64,000 nucleotides of DNA from Polytrichum commune (lineage: Eukaryota > Streptophyta > Polytrichopsida > Polytrichales > Polytrichaceae). Below, piece after piece: positions 52,877 to 63,629 of this stretch (its first letter is position 1; each line of letters starts with the position of its first letter). A program made the translations under genes and the position numbers. Where the stretch lies: positions 11,782,501 to 11,846,500 of the forward strand of contig OX485808.1 of NCBI GenBank assembly GCA_950295325.1, in the 5' to 3' direction. The notes beneath the pieces were generated by a model that was not told where the DNA came from, did not search any database, and saw only the letters and a list, made by a program, of their open reading frames with translations.

Positions 52877-55800
52877 ATGGCTACCATTAGAGCTCACGAA
52901 TCTTTTGTTCCCTTCATTTTGCCACTTCAAGATGATGGTCATGTCAATGTCTCAGAGGATTTGCTTAGTCTGAGATTCAACCTCCAGATAGGAACCATGT
53001 ATTTAGAGCAGGAGATGTATTCTGTAGATGGAGAGGTATATGAAACGGTTTTGGTTCAAAAAAACAGAACCGAGGTTGGTTTTATGTGGATCTTAGGACC
53101 TGGTTCATTTAGGATAATAGGTCTTTATGAATCTCAGATGCAAGCTTCAACTGTCATCTTGACAAACGAATCCGGTACATCCACCGTTCAAATTCCCTAT
53201 GTCGCACCTGTTAAATTTGAACCCACTGATGACTGTGTGTTTGTGCTATCAGATTCGGAAGATGACATTTGTGCATCTGTTGATCTTTCAAACACATCGC
53301 CGTTTCCATTTAAAAGTCTTCATTCCACTTCTTCACAGCTTCCTATACATGTAGCCAAATCTCCATGCGGTCCTATGTACAAGAGTTTGGTTCCCCAGCT
53401 CTCACCTTCTCAACGTCCTCCACTACACCCTTCACCTTCATCTATAGGGTTGACTATCGTTGATGCTTTGAAGCTTACAAAGTCTAAAAAAAGATCAAAG
53501 TCAGATCTCGCATCCATTGATTTTGATAGTATAGATGTTCATGATGTCAAGTACTTACCATCTTCTTTTAATGGTGATGTTTTGTTTCTCTTACCCCCTG
53601 TGACAGTTAAAGCTCCAAGTACGTATGGCCGCTCAATGGACGGCATGGACAAGATGTGCGACGGTCACCCTTGGTGCACCACCAAAACCACCAATATCCA
53701 AAATGATTTTGGATTGTCCTTCCGGCGCTCCACTTGTGCTGGTCATCTCCAATGTCCTAATGACTACTGTGATTACATGAATCGCAATGGGGGCCTCCGG
53801 AACAACACTGAATGGGCCGGTTCAACTCCTCTCCCATTTGCTGTGGGTAATGTTCCTCCTTCTAGGTCCACTGTCGAGTGTAAGGTATGTCGTTGCACAC
53901 CTATGTGCATTGCTTTATGTCATGCTCGAATCCTATACATCCATTCCACATCTGTTGGAATGTCCAGGTCTTGCATTCATATTGGTGTACATGATCACCC
54001 TGTGGCCAATGGCACATGCCGTGAGTCATTGGACATGGCATACCAGTGCGTTGCAAATGAAGTATTGAAAACACCCACAGCCAAAAATTCAGCCATAGTT
54101 ATGGCAGCAAGCAAACAATTCTTGGCCGATTACCTTCTCAAATCTCCCGCAAATGTCGAAGGCCATCACTTGGTTGGTTCATCCCTAGAGGTCGTCATGG
54201 ACAAATTCAGCACTCTTGCGTCCCCGAATTGTCGTAACTTTGTATCCGGATCAAAGCGTTTTTTGCGTAGTGGAATGGGAACTATGGATAGTATTATGGT
54301 ACTCAAAGACCACTCTGCTTTCAAGTTCGTCCATGGTAGTCGGTTTCCAGGGCAGTCAAAGGACAAAGTGTTTGTTTTCAAGATGTCTGTAGACCTTCCA
54401 GGTAGTGGTGTGGAGCTTGTGAAGAGGATGCAAGTCGGTGGGGACATGGAGAATTCATGGATTATGTTTGACCATGTCAAACGTTTGAAGGACTGGACGA
54501 CCATGGCTTGCCATGTGTACGACAGTCGATACTGTAAAGTGTTGACTATTGCGTGTTATGACATGCAATCTGAAGATGGTGCAGCACAAATTCTCTTTTG
54601 GGAAAATTTGAATAATGTCATGGCAGAAAATGGTGTACCACACGTAAACTTCAAAGGATTTATGGTTGATAGTGCTCAAGCTAATTGGAATGCGGTGAGG
54701 GCGATTTACGGGGATGGTGATCCAAGTCTACCCATGGTTGCACGCGAGCGTACATGTCTTTTCCATTGGTCTGCAAGCTTGGATAAGGTGACCCAAAAGT
54801 ATATCAAACCATCCTTGCAGTTTCAACACAAGCAAATATGCAAGGATTACAAAGACGCAAAAACAATGGACGACGCCGAGACCAAGTATCATGTGATTCG
54901 TTCTTGGTGGTTGTCATCCGGAGCTGCCTCAGAAGAAGGCATCCTTGGCCTTTCAGAGTGGTTGGGTTTTTGGCACTTTCGTTACAGACAATGGGGTGGT
55001 CATATGCTATTTGTAAGTACATATCAAATTTCATTCTTCAATGTCATTCATTTTTCTTCCACTGTTATATATATCTTCTATTTTTCTTATCCTCATATTT
55101 GTGTGTTGTTCATAGGATATGACAATAGAAGAACGTGCGGAAATGCCAACATGCAACCTTGCAGAGACTGTACACAACAAATGGCTTCAACAGTCCGGCA
55201 ACAAGATGACTTGTTTATATGAAGCTACAGTGGACGACATGATTCGTGCCTTCATGCAAATTGCAAATTACCGGACATGGTTGAAAGGGGGGTCTGATGG
55301 TAAAGGTCCTGATTCGGCATCCTTGAAAGTCAAAGCGGCTGCCAGGTGTGGAGATCCAAAAATGTTGGCCGATGCCATGAAGTCTTATCCAGGGGCAGAA
55401 GACGTCAACACGAGAGATTGTGCATTGGATGGGTCAGAGCTCTTTGGTTCCACCAAACACAAACTCAACCTACCACCGGGTGCTGATTGTGACTCTCATC
55501 GACCCGACAAAGTGAATTATTCCATTCCTCGTCCCAACACCCGAGCAACTCGTCAACGCATAGAGGAATCGTTGAGTTCTGCAATTCATGGTGTGGCTCA
55601 TACTACATCCGTGTTAGAGACTGATTGTCTTGCTTCTAAGTGGCACATTGCAAGATTGCCATCCAACTCAGCCAAGCGTTGTTGGGCACTGCAGGCCATT
55701 ACAGGGACTATGTGCAATGCCAAAGTCGGGACTGGGAAACATGGCACACCTGCTCCAACATACAAAGGGCTCAGGAAGGAATTTCGCTCTCCCAACAATG

Positions 55801-56483
55801 TGGAGTATGAATTTTGGTTTTGTCCTGACGACATCAAACGTTGTGTGAGTGGCAGTAAGAAGAAATATGTGTTGGATTGGCCTATAGTACCCAACACGTG
55901 GCCAGTGAAGATAGGTACCAATCTATCGAGAGAGGAGGTTTTGGCACTTGAAGATGCTGGATTTCAACTACAGCAGAGGGAGGCATTGTCTCCTCGTCGT
56001 AGGCTTTCAACAATCGCAACTCTTCCCATCCCTCGATTGCATTTTTCTATGCCACCAAACCCAGACGCCCACCCTACATTCAGATTTGGGAAGACAGTTC
56101 GTCGTAATCCAACAGCACCTCTGGCGGATCACAAAAACAAATGGGAGAGCGCCGGACTCATGGAAGGTTACTATGTGGTTGGGGTCACTGCCATTCCATA
56201 TCCGGGCTTTGGAGTGATAATCAACATTGTCTCCAAGCAGGATATCACCTACCATGTCACAATTGGCGATATCCCGCATTGCACATGTCCAGATTTCACG
56301 AAAATGTCCTCTCATGCATTGGGAAAGAAAGGAAAATGGGTGTATTGTAAACATCTTTATTATGTGTTTAGATTTTTGTGCAAGGTGGATTACGAGAGTG
56401 ACAAGTTCATTCATGCACCTACATATACCTATAATGAGGTCATGCGACTACTTGAACTTGCTGGTATTGTAGAATGTGAGTAG
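52877..56483 (+). CDS. Mutator-like (MULE) transposase with GCM/WRKY-type zinc region and SWIM finger, two exons
   Basis: Start ATG at 52877 (TCCATGGCT context); exon 1 ends 55012, intron 55013-55115 (GTAAGT...CATAG, phase 0), exon 2 runs 55116-56483; about 1,167 residues with no internal stop. Residues about 115-130 are CVFVLSDSEDD, a SUMO-interacting-motif look-alike. About 255-385 is a Cys/His-rich region (CDGHPWC, TCAGHLQCPNDYC, VECKVCRC, HIGVHDHP) of the WRKY-GCM1 type known in MULEs. About 480-700 is the MULE core, with GFMVDSAQANWNAVR and ERTCLFHW. About 1100 is a SWIM finger (HCTCPDF...WVYCKHL). It catalyses cut-and-paste transposition. Appears intact. Confidence 0.8.
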
Positions 56484-57180
56484 TATTGCAAGTGTTCTAT
56501 TAAGCAACATATATTTGAATGTCAATAAATGACATGTTTTGGTTTGGATTATTATAATAAAAATTAGCAGTGGACTGAAAGTATTTCGAATGATTCAGTA
56601 ACTTCATTTTTATTTAGACTGCGACCCAACCATGTATGGTTTAATTGATTCACACGGATAAATAATATCATGTTTCTAAAAATAATTAATAGTTAAGAAG
56701 ATTCTACGCACATCCGCGTAGTAACGTCTTCTTGGTATCCGCCTATAGATTATTCCTGCTTTATCACTAGCTTAATTTGGGATAGCACCAGTCAATGTAA
56801 CCAACCGGATTCGAACCCGGGTTGATCCAGACTTAATACCAGTCTCTTACACAACTCGCATCCACAGGCGGATGTCTCAAAACCTAGTAGCTTCCTACAT
56901 ATTCACTATTTCTAATATATAATTTTCTTTCTTTTGTAGATTATGGGCCTTTATTCAACCCGTGAGCAGTTTGAGTGGCTCACAATTATGGCACCGACAT
57001 ATATGTATAATGAGGTTATGCACCTACTTGAATTTGCTGGTGTTGTAGAATGTGAGTAGTTGTACAAGTGCTAGTTGTAGCTACATGTATAAGGATGTCA
57101 ATATATGACATGTATTGGTTTGAATTATTATAATAAAAATCAGCAATGGATTGAAAGTGTTCTAAATGATCCATGGAAAT
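56400..57180. repeat. Direct duplication of the transposase 3' end
   Basis: The last codons and trailer of the transposase (from APTYTYNEVMRLLELAGIVE through the stop and about 110 bases) recur at 56993-57170 (APTYMYNEVMHLLEFAGVVE, same stop, same GTCAATAxATGACATG trailer). Between them lies about 400 bases containing a tRNA-like piece. The second copy has lost the rest of the gene. Confidence 0.8.
56800..56885 (-). mobile_element. tRNA-derived SINE-like fragment
   Basis: The minus strand carries a perfect B box, GGTTCGAATCC (56807-56817), and a weaker A-box-like stretch about 45 bases upstream (GATGCGAGTTGTG). The anticodon arm and T stem do not fold as in a real tRNA, so this is better read as a tRNA-derived repeat. 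Confidence 0.4.
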
Positions 57181-57306
57181 AGGGCCCTTTCACTTGTGCT
57201 TCATTTAAAATATTGGCAATTTATAATTGAAAATATGCAATTAATTTGTCAAAAATTTGGTTGTAAACCCTAAATCTGTGTGTCTTTACTAAATTTGGAT
57301 TCATTG

Positions 57307-57396
57307 CTCATATGTTACTGCTCATTGCTCATGTGTTACTGCTCACCGCTCACCGCTCACCGCTCACTGCTCATCGCTCATAAGATAGCTTCCCTC
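57307..57396. repeat. Right inverted terminus and short satellite of the MULE
   Basis: GCTCATTGCTCATGTGTTAC, then four CTCACCG/CTCACTG-type 7-mers, then TCATAAGATAGCTTCCCTC. It is the inverted, shorter counterpart of 42172-42425. Confidence 0.8.
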
Positions 57397-57406
57397 GCAA
57401 TACAAC

Positions 57407-58160
57407 CCGCCACGGGGGAAGGTACCAAAACAAAAGATAGAAAACAATACAATTTTCAGCACTGGATCCTCTTCCCCAAACAACATTTAAACAAAAATTG
57501 AAAGCGACCGCGACCAACCGGCACCCGCCTGCGGTTGGTCGTCAAAATGAAGAGCCCCTGTTGCTTAAGAAAAGAAAATGCACATCTCTCATTTTCCCAC
57601 CACTACCTAAGAATCTCTCCTCACAACAATGCCGGGAATATGTGTTGATAAACACAATTCGACCTTAATAATAATTTATTTTAGGCCGAACGTAAATTAC
57701 ACATGCCACCCAATTCCCAATAACATTTCTCTCGGAAATTTTGTACAACACCACCCCTAAAAGAAATCCCAAGTATGTTTAATACTTCATCAGAGCTTAA
57801 GTTTTCTTCCTTGTATTCTTGATTAATGAACCCAAGAAATTAACCTCTTAGAGAGAAGAGAAAGGATTAGAAATTGTAGGAATCTAAAGTAATTAATTAA
57901 TTAATTAAAATTTTAAAAAACCGGTTTTAATTAATTAATTAATTAATTAATTAAAGCACAAAATTAAAACAAAACAAAAATAAAATGTAAACGGTTGGAC
58001 TTGCAAACACCTGTTCCCAACCAATTATGCCCAACAAGCTCCCCGATCGGGGAGGCAACCTCGACCCCTTATGCCCAAAAATCAACCCGATCCCTTGGCT
58101 GCCAGGGAGGCAGCCAGGACCTCAACCGATAATGCTCAAAAATCTCCCCTTCATATTATC
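57407..58160. other. Non-coding flank, probably continuation of the gypsy leader/LTR
   Basis: No gene. Holds an (AATT)n microsatellite on both sides of a CCGGTT core (57888-57955) and a perfect 16-bp palindrome CTCCCCGATCGGGGAG (58039-58054). It should follow on from 42171 in the pre-insertion sequence. Confidence 0.4.
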
Positions 58161-58164
58161 TGCC

Positions 58165-58353
58165 ACCAAGCCAAGGTGGCCTAGTTGGCTGGCACCCTGC
58201 GCCACCCTTGCAGAAAGTTCCCGGTTCGAACCCGGGCTCCGGCGGGTAGCGAGGCGGGCAGCGCCACGGGTAGCGAGGTAGCCACCGAGCAGAGGTGGCC
58301 AGGAGCTCCGGCTCCCAGAGCCGACTCTTGGTGCTTCTGATTTTTTTTTTTTT
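58165..58353 (+). mobile_element. tRNA-derived SINE
   Basis: A box TGGCCTAGTTGG (58177-58188) and B box GGTTCGAACCC (58223-58233) at tRNA-like spacing, then a GC-rich body with repeated GGGTAGCGAGG, ending in T13 (58341-58353), a Pol III terminator. No target duplication identified. Confidence 0.6.
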
Positions 58354-58359
58354 GTAAAA

Positions 58360-59000
58360 TTGTTGTATATATATTTTTTAATGAATGAATCGCTTTCGAA
58401 TACAACAAGAATAGTTCCTCACAATTCAATGTTGTGAATTCAAGCTTGCTAGCAGTCAATCAACATAAAATTCTGTGGAGAATTCAACACCTTATCACCA
58501 CGATTCACCTTCAAGTGACCTTCACAAGCAAGCATTCTTCATGTTGCTTCGCAAATTCGCGGTGTTCTCGCTCCGGAACTTCACAACATCGTCACTCCTT
58601 GTCTTCACGCCCTCCCTTGCGCGTTACATCTCAAGAATGAAGAAGAAAACATCAAAGATGAAGCATTCTTGCCAAGTGAGAAGGAAGAGAATCAAACCCT
58701 TGCAAGAGCTCTAAATCTCTTTTCAAATGCACACAACTAGTCAAGCTATCTCTCACTCCACCAAGGGAGAATCCAAGAGTGTAAGTAGGGGAAGAAGAAC
58801 TCAAGATTTATTGCAAAATCATGCAATCTATACCTCAAACAAGCTCTCTCCACACACTAACTCACAAGACTTGACTTGGCAAGAATGCCAAGCCAAGGAG
58901 GAGGCTCCTCACTTAGGAGCCTTCCTCTCCACATCTAGATTCATCCATCCAAATCTAGATGGATGAAACCCAACGGATAAGGTGCGGCCGTCGACGCCGC
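58360..59000. other. No gene recognised; right edge of the nest
   Basis: Short plus ORFs (68-79 codons) with no motif. An inverted repeat around 58935-58965 (CATCTAGATT...AATCTAGATG) lies close to the junction with the COQ6 exon. Confidence 0.4.
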
Positions 59001-59006
59001 ATACCG

Positions 59007-59195
59007 TGACAGAAAGAAGACCAATATGGCAATGATGGATATCTTGGATGGCTTCCAAAAGATTTTCCGGGAGATTTTGGACCTTTTGACATAGCTCGTG
59101 CAGCCGGTTTCAATGTTGTGCATCTGTTGGGCCCTCTGAAGAAGTAAATTATCTCTTATGCCATGGGTGGTCGGAGACTGTGGTCAAATCACTAG
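59007..59195 (+). pseudogene. COQ6: COQ6 last-exon fragment with frameshift and stop
   Basis: Reads YRDRKKTNMAMMDILDGFQK, then shifts frame to DFPGDFGPFDIARAAGFNVV and HLLGPLKK, a TAA, then IISYAMGG and a terminal stop. This is the C-terminal tail that follows the exon at 26715-26928 in COQ6 proteins. About eight residues between the two exons are not found, so the junction at 59005-59010 is probably the insertion edge. The frameshift and TAA make it non-functional. It marks the right-hand boundary of the 32-kb transposon nest. Confidence 0.65.
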
Positions 59196-59199
59196 GTGA

Positions 59200-61171
59200 G
59201 CACAATTACCATAAATATCAGAAGTAGAGTCATTTATGGAGATAATGAAGTAGCTAGAGAAGCTCACAGCACAATGCGTTGTATATAGAAATGGTCATTC
59301 TGGAAGTAGTTTGAACATCGGAGTGAAGGAGTTGGACTTTCAGGGTGGGTTGTCTTTCTAGCTTAGGTTGATCAAATAGTGTCCGTATATGAAAGTCTTC
59401 TTTGATGGAAAGAAAATTGTTGGAAAATGGCCGGCTAGACTCGACACATGTTTAGGTGTTAGTGTTTACCATGTGGAAGGACTGATACACACTCGGTCTT
59501 TGCTGTAAAGGAAGACTGTAATAGGATTTGGCAAGGAATTGAAAATTGCCTTTTGATCTTTCAGATTGTGCTATAGATTGTCATCTATTACAAAGGCAAT
59601 ACAAATTAAGGTTTCACACACCTGCAGCTTACAAAGGTTCCCAATACGACTCAAGGTTTTCAGAAGGGCGTTGTCAACCCAAATTCATATTTTTGGAAAG
59701 CTCTAGCTTGTGACCCTTACAAACTCAAAGCAATCTGTGGCCGCTATTTGTTAATAGATCATAGTTTGTACAGAAAAGAGATTTCCATTATGTCAATTCT
59801 CATAAGATTAAACTACTACTGTTGTAGGTGCAGCCGAGGTTCGTTACCAATCATTATGCATCATCCACATTCCCCCGATTTGAAATCACAATAATCAAGC
59901 AATGAAAGATTCATAAGTTCAAGACTTTTGGTCGTTTATGCACCTAGAACAGTGTTGAAATATTGGAGGCACAACATTGCATGAACAATCCTGCTTTGGA
60001 TGACCTCAATGGTTGTCATGAATTTGAGGCCCTCAGGATAAAAACATAGAATGAACAGAGGAGGGGAAGGGATATTGTGCTACTTATTCCAATTTACTGT
60101 GTACTGCATTAATTTTGGAGCATCCACATGTTTGAAATTGGGTGCAGTTTACACCAATTTCAAGCCTTTATCAATTTTGGACATGATGATAATGAATGTG
60201 TAAATCAATCCTCTCGCGTCCAAATCAATATGTACGGAGTAATGTTGGACGCCCATCCAACACCCACCCAACACCCAATAACAGCCACCCACACTGAGCC
60301 ATGCACCCTAAACAGCCACCCGGCACTAACCCATCCACCAAGGATGCCCACCCAACACCACCCGACATCCACCCGGCACTGCCATGTCCACCGAGGACGC
60401 CCACCCGACCCCACTTGACCCCCACCCGCTGTCATGTAAAGAGTTATGCTAAGGGAAAACACCGGGCTCCTAGCTGCAACTAGATCAAATTAAGGACGAG
60501 AAAATCCAACTCAAAAACTTGAAAAACTTGATGAAAACATGAGAGTGTGGAAAACTGTTCAAGGAGAGAGAAGACTTCCTCTTCCCCATCTTTATATATC
60601 CATTCGCATTTTAGGCATCCATACTCCTAACTTAAGACAACTCACCTTTTCTTTAGCAACTTCCTATAGATAACTCTCAACTATCTAACTCTTAACTACT
60701 AACTTAAGATACCTCACTATCTTCTAAGCAACTTTCTATGGATAACTACCAATCAACTAACTTTTAATTATTAACTTAAGACAACTCTCTATTTTCTAAG
60801 AAACTTTCTATGAATAACTATCGACTATCTAACTTTACACAATCGACTATCTCAAGACAACTAGGTGATCACTCTTAACCTTCCTTTATACTATCTATTC
60901 TATGAAATCAAACCAAAAAAAAAATTATTTTTTTATTTTTTTATTTTTTTTGTAAAAGTTTGCTTCATGACATGAATTTTTTTGCTTCACGACACCGCCC
61001 CCCGCCAACACTTGCCAATCGTCGGTGACGCCCCCCGTGACGCCCACCCGACCCCCAAGTTTGTCCACCGTGCACTAACCTGTCAACACCCATGCCCGAG
61101 TGAACACTGGGCCACCCACACACACCGAACAACCCTCACCCATTGAATGCCACCCACTGACGGGTAACGAA
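59200..61171. other. No gene recognised; CCCA-rich and AT-rich stretches
   Basis: 59200-60120 has broken frames without a family match. 60245-60440 is a CCCACCC/CCACCCGAC-rich low-complexity tract (spurious Pro/Thr/His ORFs). 60590-60900 has degenerate repeats of ACAACTCACTATCTTCTAAG and AACTTTCTATGGATAACTA. T-rich runs lie at 60920-60955. Confidence 0.45.
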
Positions 61172-62028
61172 CAGGGTTGTCTATCGCGACGTCCTGCCAC
61201 CGTCATGACGTCATGACATGTCGTGTCGGGGCGGACCCCTCCGTCACGACATAATAGGGTCCACGTAGGGTCATACTAGGGGGAAGCTAGTAGGGTGGGT
61301 AAAATACTTACCTTCTTGCCAAGGTGGCATCCAATGTGGCAGAAAAATCCGACGTGGATGTGCATATTTCCCTTGCCAGGTAAATCATTTTGCCTTTGTG
61401 TTTATCATTCTGTTAAAATCAAAGTAGTAAAATATGGCAAATGAGGGTGTGGGGGGGAGGGGAACGGAGCGGACGGGGACGGGGACGGGGGCGGGAACGG
61501 ATGCGGACAGGGGGAACGCCGGATGGGGTACGGATGGGGGCCGGATTGGGGTTTGGATTGGGGGGGGAGGGGGTTCGGATTAGGGGGGACCGGGTTCGGA
61601 TGGGGGGGGGGAGGGGGGTCGGATTAGGGGGGACCGGGTTCGGATGGGGGGGGGGGGGCGGGTCGGATAAGGGGGGGAGGGGGTTCGGATGGGGGGGGGG
61701 GGCGGGTCGGATGGGGGGGGGGCGGGTTCGGATGGGGTGCCGGATGGGGGAGGGGAACGGGGGAGGGGAACATAGGGAACGGGGGGGGGACGGGCGCTAG
61801 TAATTTTTTTCCCACTTTACCTCTACTTTGCTGACATGGCACCATACGTGGACATCGTAAATCCTACGTGTCCTGATTGGGGTAATGTAATTACACAAAA
61901 AAATACGGTAAAATTCAAGTTCGTCAGGATAAAGACGGCATCCGGCATAATGTCGTGACAGATACGTGTCGTGACACCACGACATTATGTCGGGATTAGC
62001 CTCCGTCACGACACAATAGACAACCCTG
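61172..62028 (+). mobile_element. Complete hAT-like non-autonomous element (857 bp)
   Basis: Termini CAGGGTTGTCTAT (61172-61184) and its exact inverse ATAGACAACCCTG (62016-62028). Flanks GTAACGAA (61164-61171) and GTAACAAA (62029-62036) are an 8-bp target duplication with one change. CAGGG ends and 8-bp duplications are typical of the hAT superfamily. Subterminal GTCGTGAC/TCACGAC words recur, and a 12-bp inverted repeat CATAATGTCGTG lies at 61946/61978. The centre (61440-61795) is a G-rich minisatellite. No transposase. It shares its first 270 bases with the truncated copy at 4573. Confidence 0.85.
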
Positions 62029-62800
62029 GTAACAAATTTCACCTATTTGGTCACTTTGCCGGCCGACGTGGCATGCTTGGATAGGACAATCAGAAGCGAA
62101 ACCGGTAGTGGTGACCATGGGGGTGAGTATCCACCCGAATGTCACCTCCGTGGGTAGCCTATACCCGACCCGACACCCAACCCGGTTTATGGCAGTGCAA
62201 TATGCCACCCAATATGTCCACCCTCGGCCGGTTAGTTCGGTGACCGGTATGCTAAACCCGTGAACGGGTAACTTGTCATACCCTCCATGTACTCTAATGC
62301 ATAACGTGTCAACACATGATAGGTGAATGGCATATGTGCACCCACAACAGTAGCCATCTTCGTATGTCCACCGATTTGAGTAGATGGTGCGCACCACAAA
62401 GCACCCAATTCCGGCGCACGTCACCAAGAGGGCACTGAACTAATGTCACCCAAAACCCACTCCACCCCACCCATTGTGGTAGAATGGGCAAAGGGTATGC
62501 GTCACCCTTGGGATGGTGATCGTCACCCACAGAAGCCCCAAGGGGTTGAAAAAAACATTATTGGCTGCATCACCCGGCTTTTAACTAGACCATCAAGACT
62601 GCACCGACAGACTACTACCCACCCATACCGGTGCCCTTTTACAGTGAAATTCCAGCTACCCTGCAGGGTTGATTTGGACAGGATTCCTTCTAGTGAACTA
62701 GTAACTATAACTAGAACTAGTGAAAACTCTGACTAGAACGAGTAACTAGAACTAGAACTAGTAAACACTCTGACTAGAACTGTAGAGCCGCCTCCTAAGA
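62029..62800. other. No gene recognised; short CTAGAACTAGT repeats
   Basis: Frames are open but motif-free (for example 61996-62427 minus). 62690-62780 repeats ACTAGAACTAGT with AACACTCTGACTAGAAC. Confidence 0.4.
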
Positions 62801-62936
62801 GCTTCAATGCGAATCTCGTCCTTCATCTTCTTCCTCATTCTTCTCCAAGCTCCTCATTTTTCCATGAGAGCTCTCTCTGGCTTTGTTTTCCTCTGCTTGT
62901 TGTTACTTTGTGTGTCATCGTTCTTTTGGAGGTATC

Positions 62937-63360
62937 ATGACGAAACAAGCTGAGCGTTCCACTGTATTGTTGGAAGAGATAGATAATACTATTCGGGATG
63001 TGGTTTTTGAGTGTTTTGTACTGTCTTGTTATGGGAGCACCATGTCACCATCAAAATCTCTAACTCACTGGTTTTTCCACGCTGATGTTACGGACACAGT
63101 TGGTACAACGACTATAACCTTAAATGTGAAGGAAAATTTGGTGAAAACGCATGTGGATAAACTGAAGAGGGGGAAGTTTTTGCGGTTGGATAATTTTAGT
63201 GTGAGAAGCCGGTCAGATTATGACAAGGGAAATTCGGACTGGACAATAGATATCTCTACTGCTACAAAGGTTCCTGAGATTCTGCCATTTGATCTTCCAA
63301 TTAAACTTTTCTTCCACGTATCAGATACGATCCGTTCCTTTGCACGGCGAATGCTCCAAC
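62937..63360 (+). CDS. Possible OB-fold (RPA-like) protein, N-terminal exon
   Basis: The ATG at 62937 (MTKQAERSTVLLEEIDNTIR) follows a long pyrimidine-rich leader. THWFFHADVTDTVGTTTITL, then LKRGKFLRLDNFSVRSRSDY has the shape of the first OB-fold strands in replication-protein-A-like proteins (D..G..I...L..G....L.NF.V). After about residue 140 the sequence turns AT-rich and probably enters an intron. Such proteins bind single-stranded DNA and also occur in Helitrons. Low certainty. Confidence 0.35.
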
Positions 63361-63629
63361 TAAAACACATGTCACTAAATTATACTTGTGTAATTCATAT
63401 AATTACGGAATTATGCATAATATTTAGATCAAAGAATAAATTTTTTATGATAATATCACTTAGCAATCAAATTTATCCTTAAACAATATTGATATTCAAA
63501 AGAACTTTAGTTTTTCATTACAAATCATATGAAAAATTCCAATCGTAAAATCGATTGAATCCAAATGAAAAAAACCATACCAAAATCTAAACCCTAAATT
63601 TTATAACTACATTAATCGCTATTTGATTC

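Larger units (their letters stand above)
42172..57396 (+). mobile_element. 15.2-kb Mutator-like element with transposase and methyltransferase genes
   Basis: The left end reads AGGGAGTGCTATCTTGTGAG. The right end, read inward on the other strand, is GAGGGAAGCTATCTTATGAG. Both run into GAGCGGTGAGCGAT-type repeats, so the ends are inverted copies. The direct repeat GCAATACAAC abuts both (42162-42171 and 57397-57406), fitting the 9-bp (8-11) target duplications of Mutator elements. Contents: MULE transposase (plus strand, 52877-56483) and a nine-exon methyltransferase-like gene (minus strand) diverging from a shared interval at 50.8-52.9 kb. Without the nested 2.3-kb LTR-like element it would be about 12.9 kb. 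Confidence 0.8.

Noticed and set aside
56800-56885. A genuine tRNA gene
   Set aside because: The B box is perfect, but T stem and anticodon stem do not pair as in a tRNA and the A box is poor; read as tRNA-derived repeat.
27593-59006. Long terminal repeats of the gypsy element bounding the nest
   Set aside because: A polypurine-like tract is visible at 27593 but no matching repeat was found by eye near 57.4-59.0 kb; left as a possibility, not a feature.
60220-60480. Pro/Thr/His-rich ORFs on both strands
   Set aside because: Low-complexity CCCACCC-type sequence; no protein-like composition.
61441-61845. Gly-rich 119-codon ORF and its Pro-rich complement
   Set aside because: Translation of the G-rich core of the hAT-like element.
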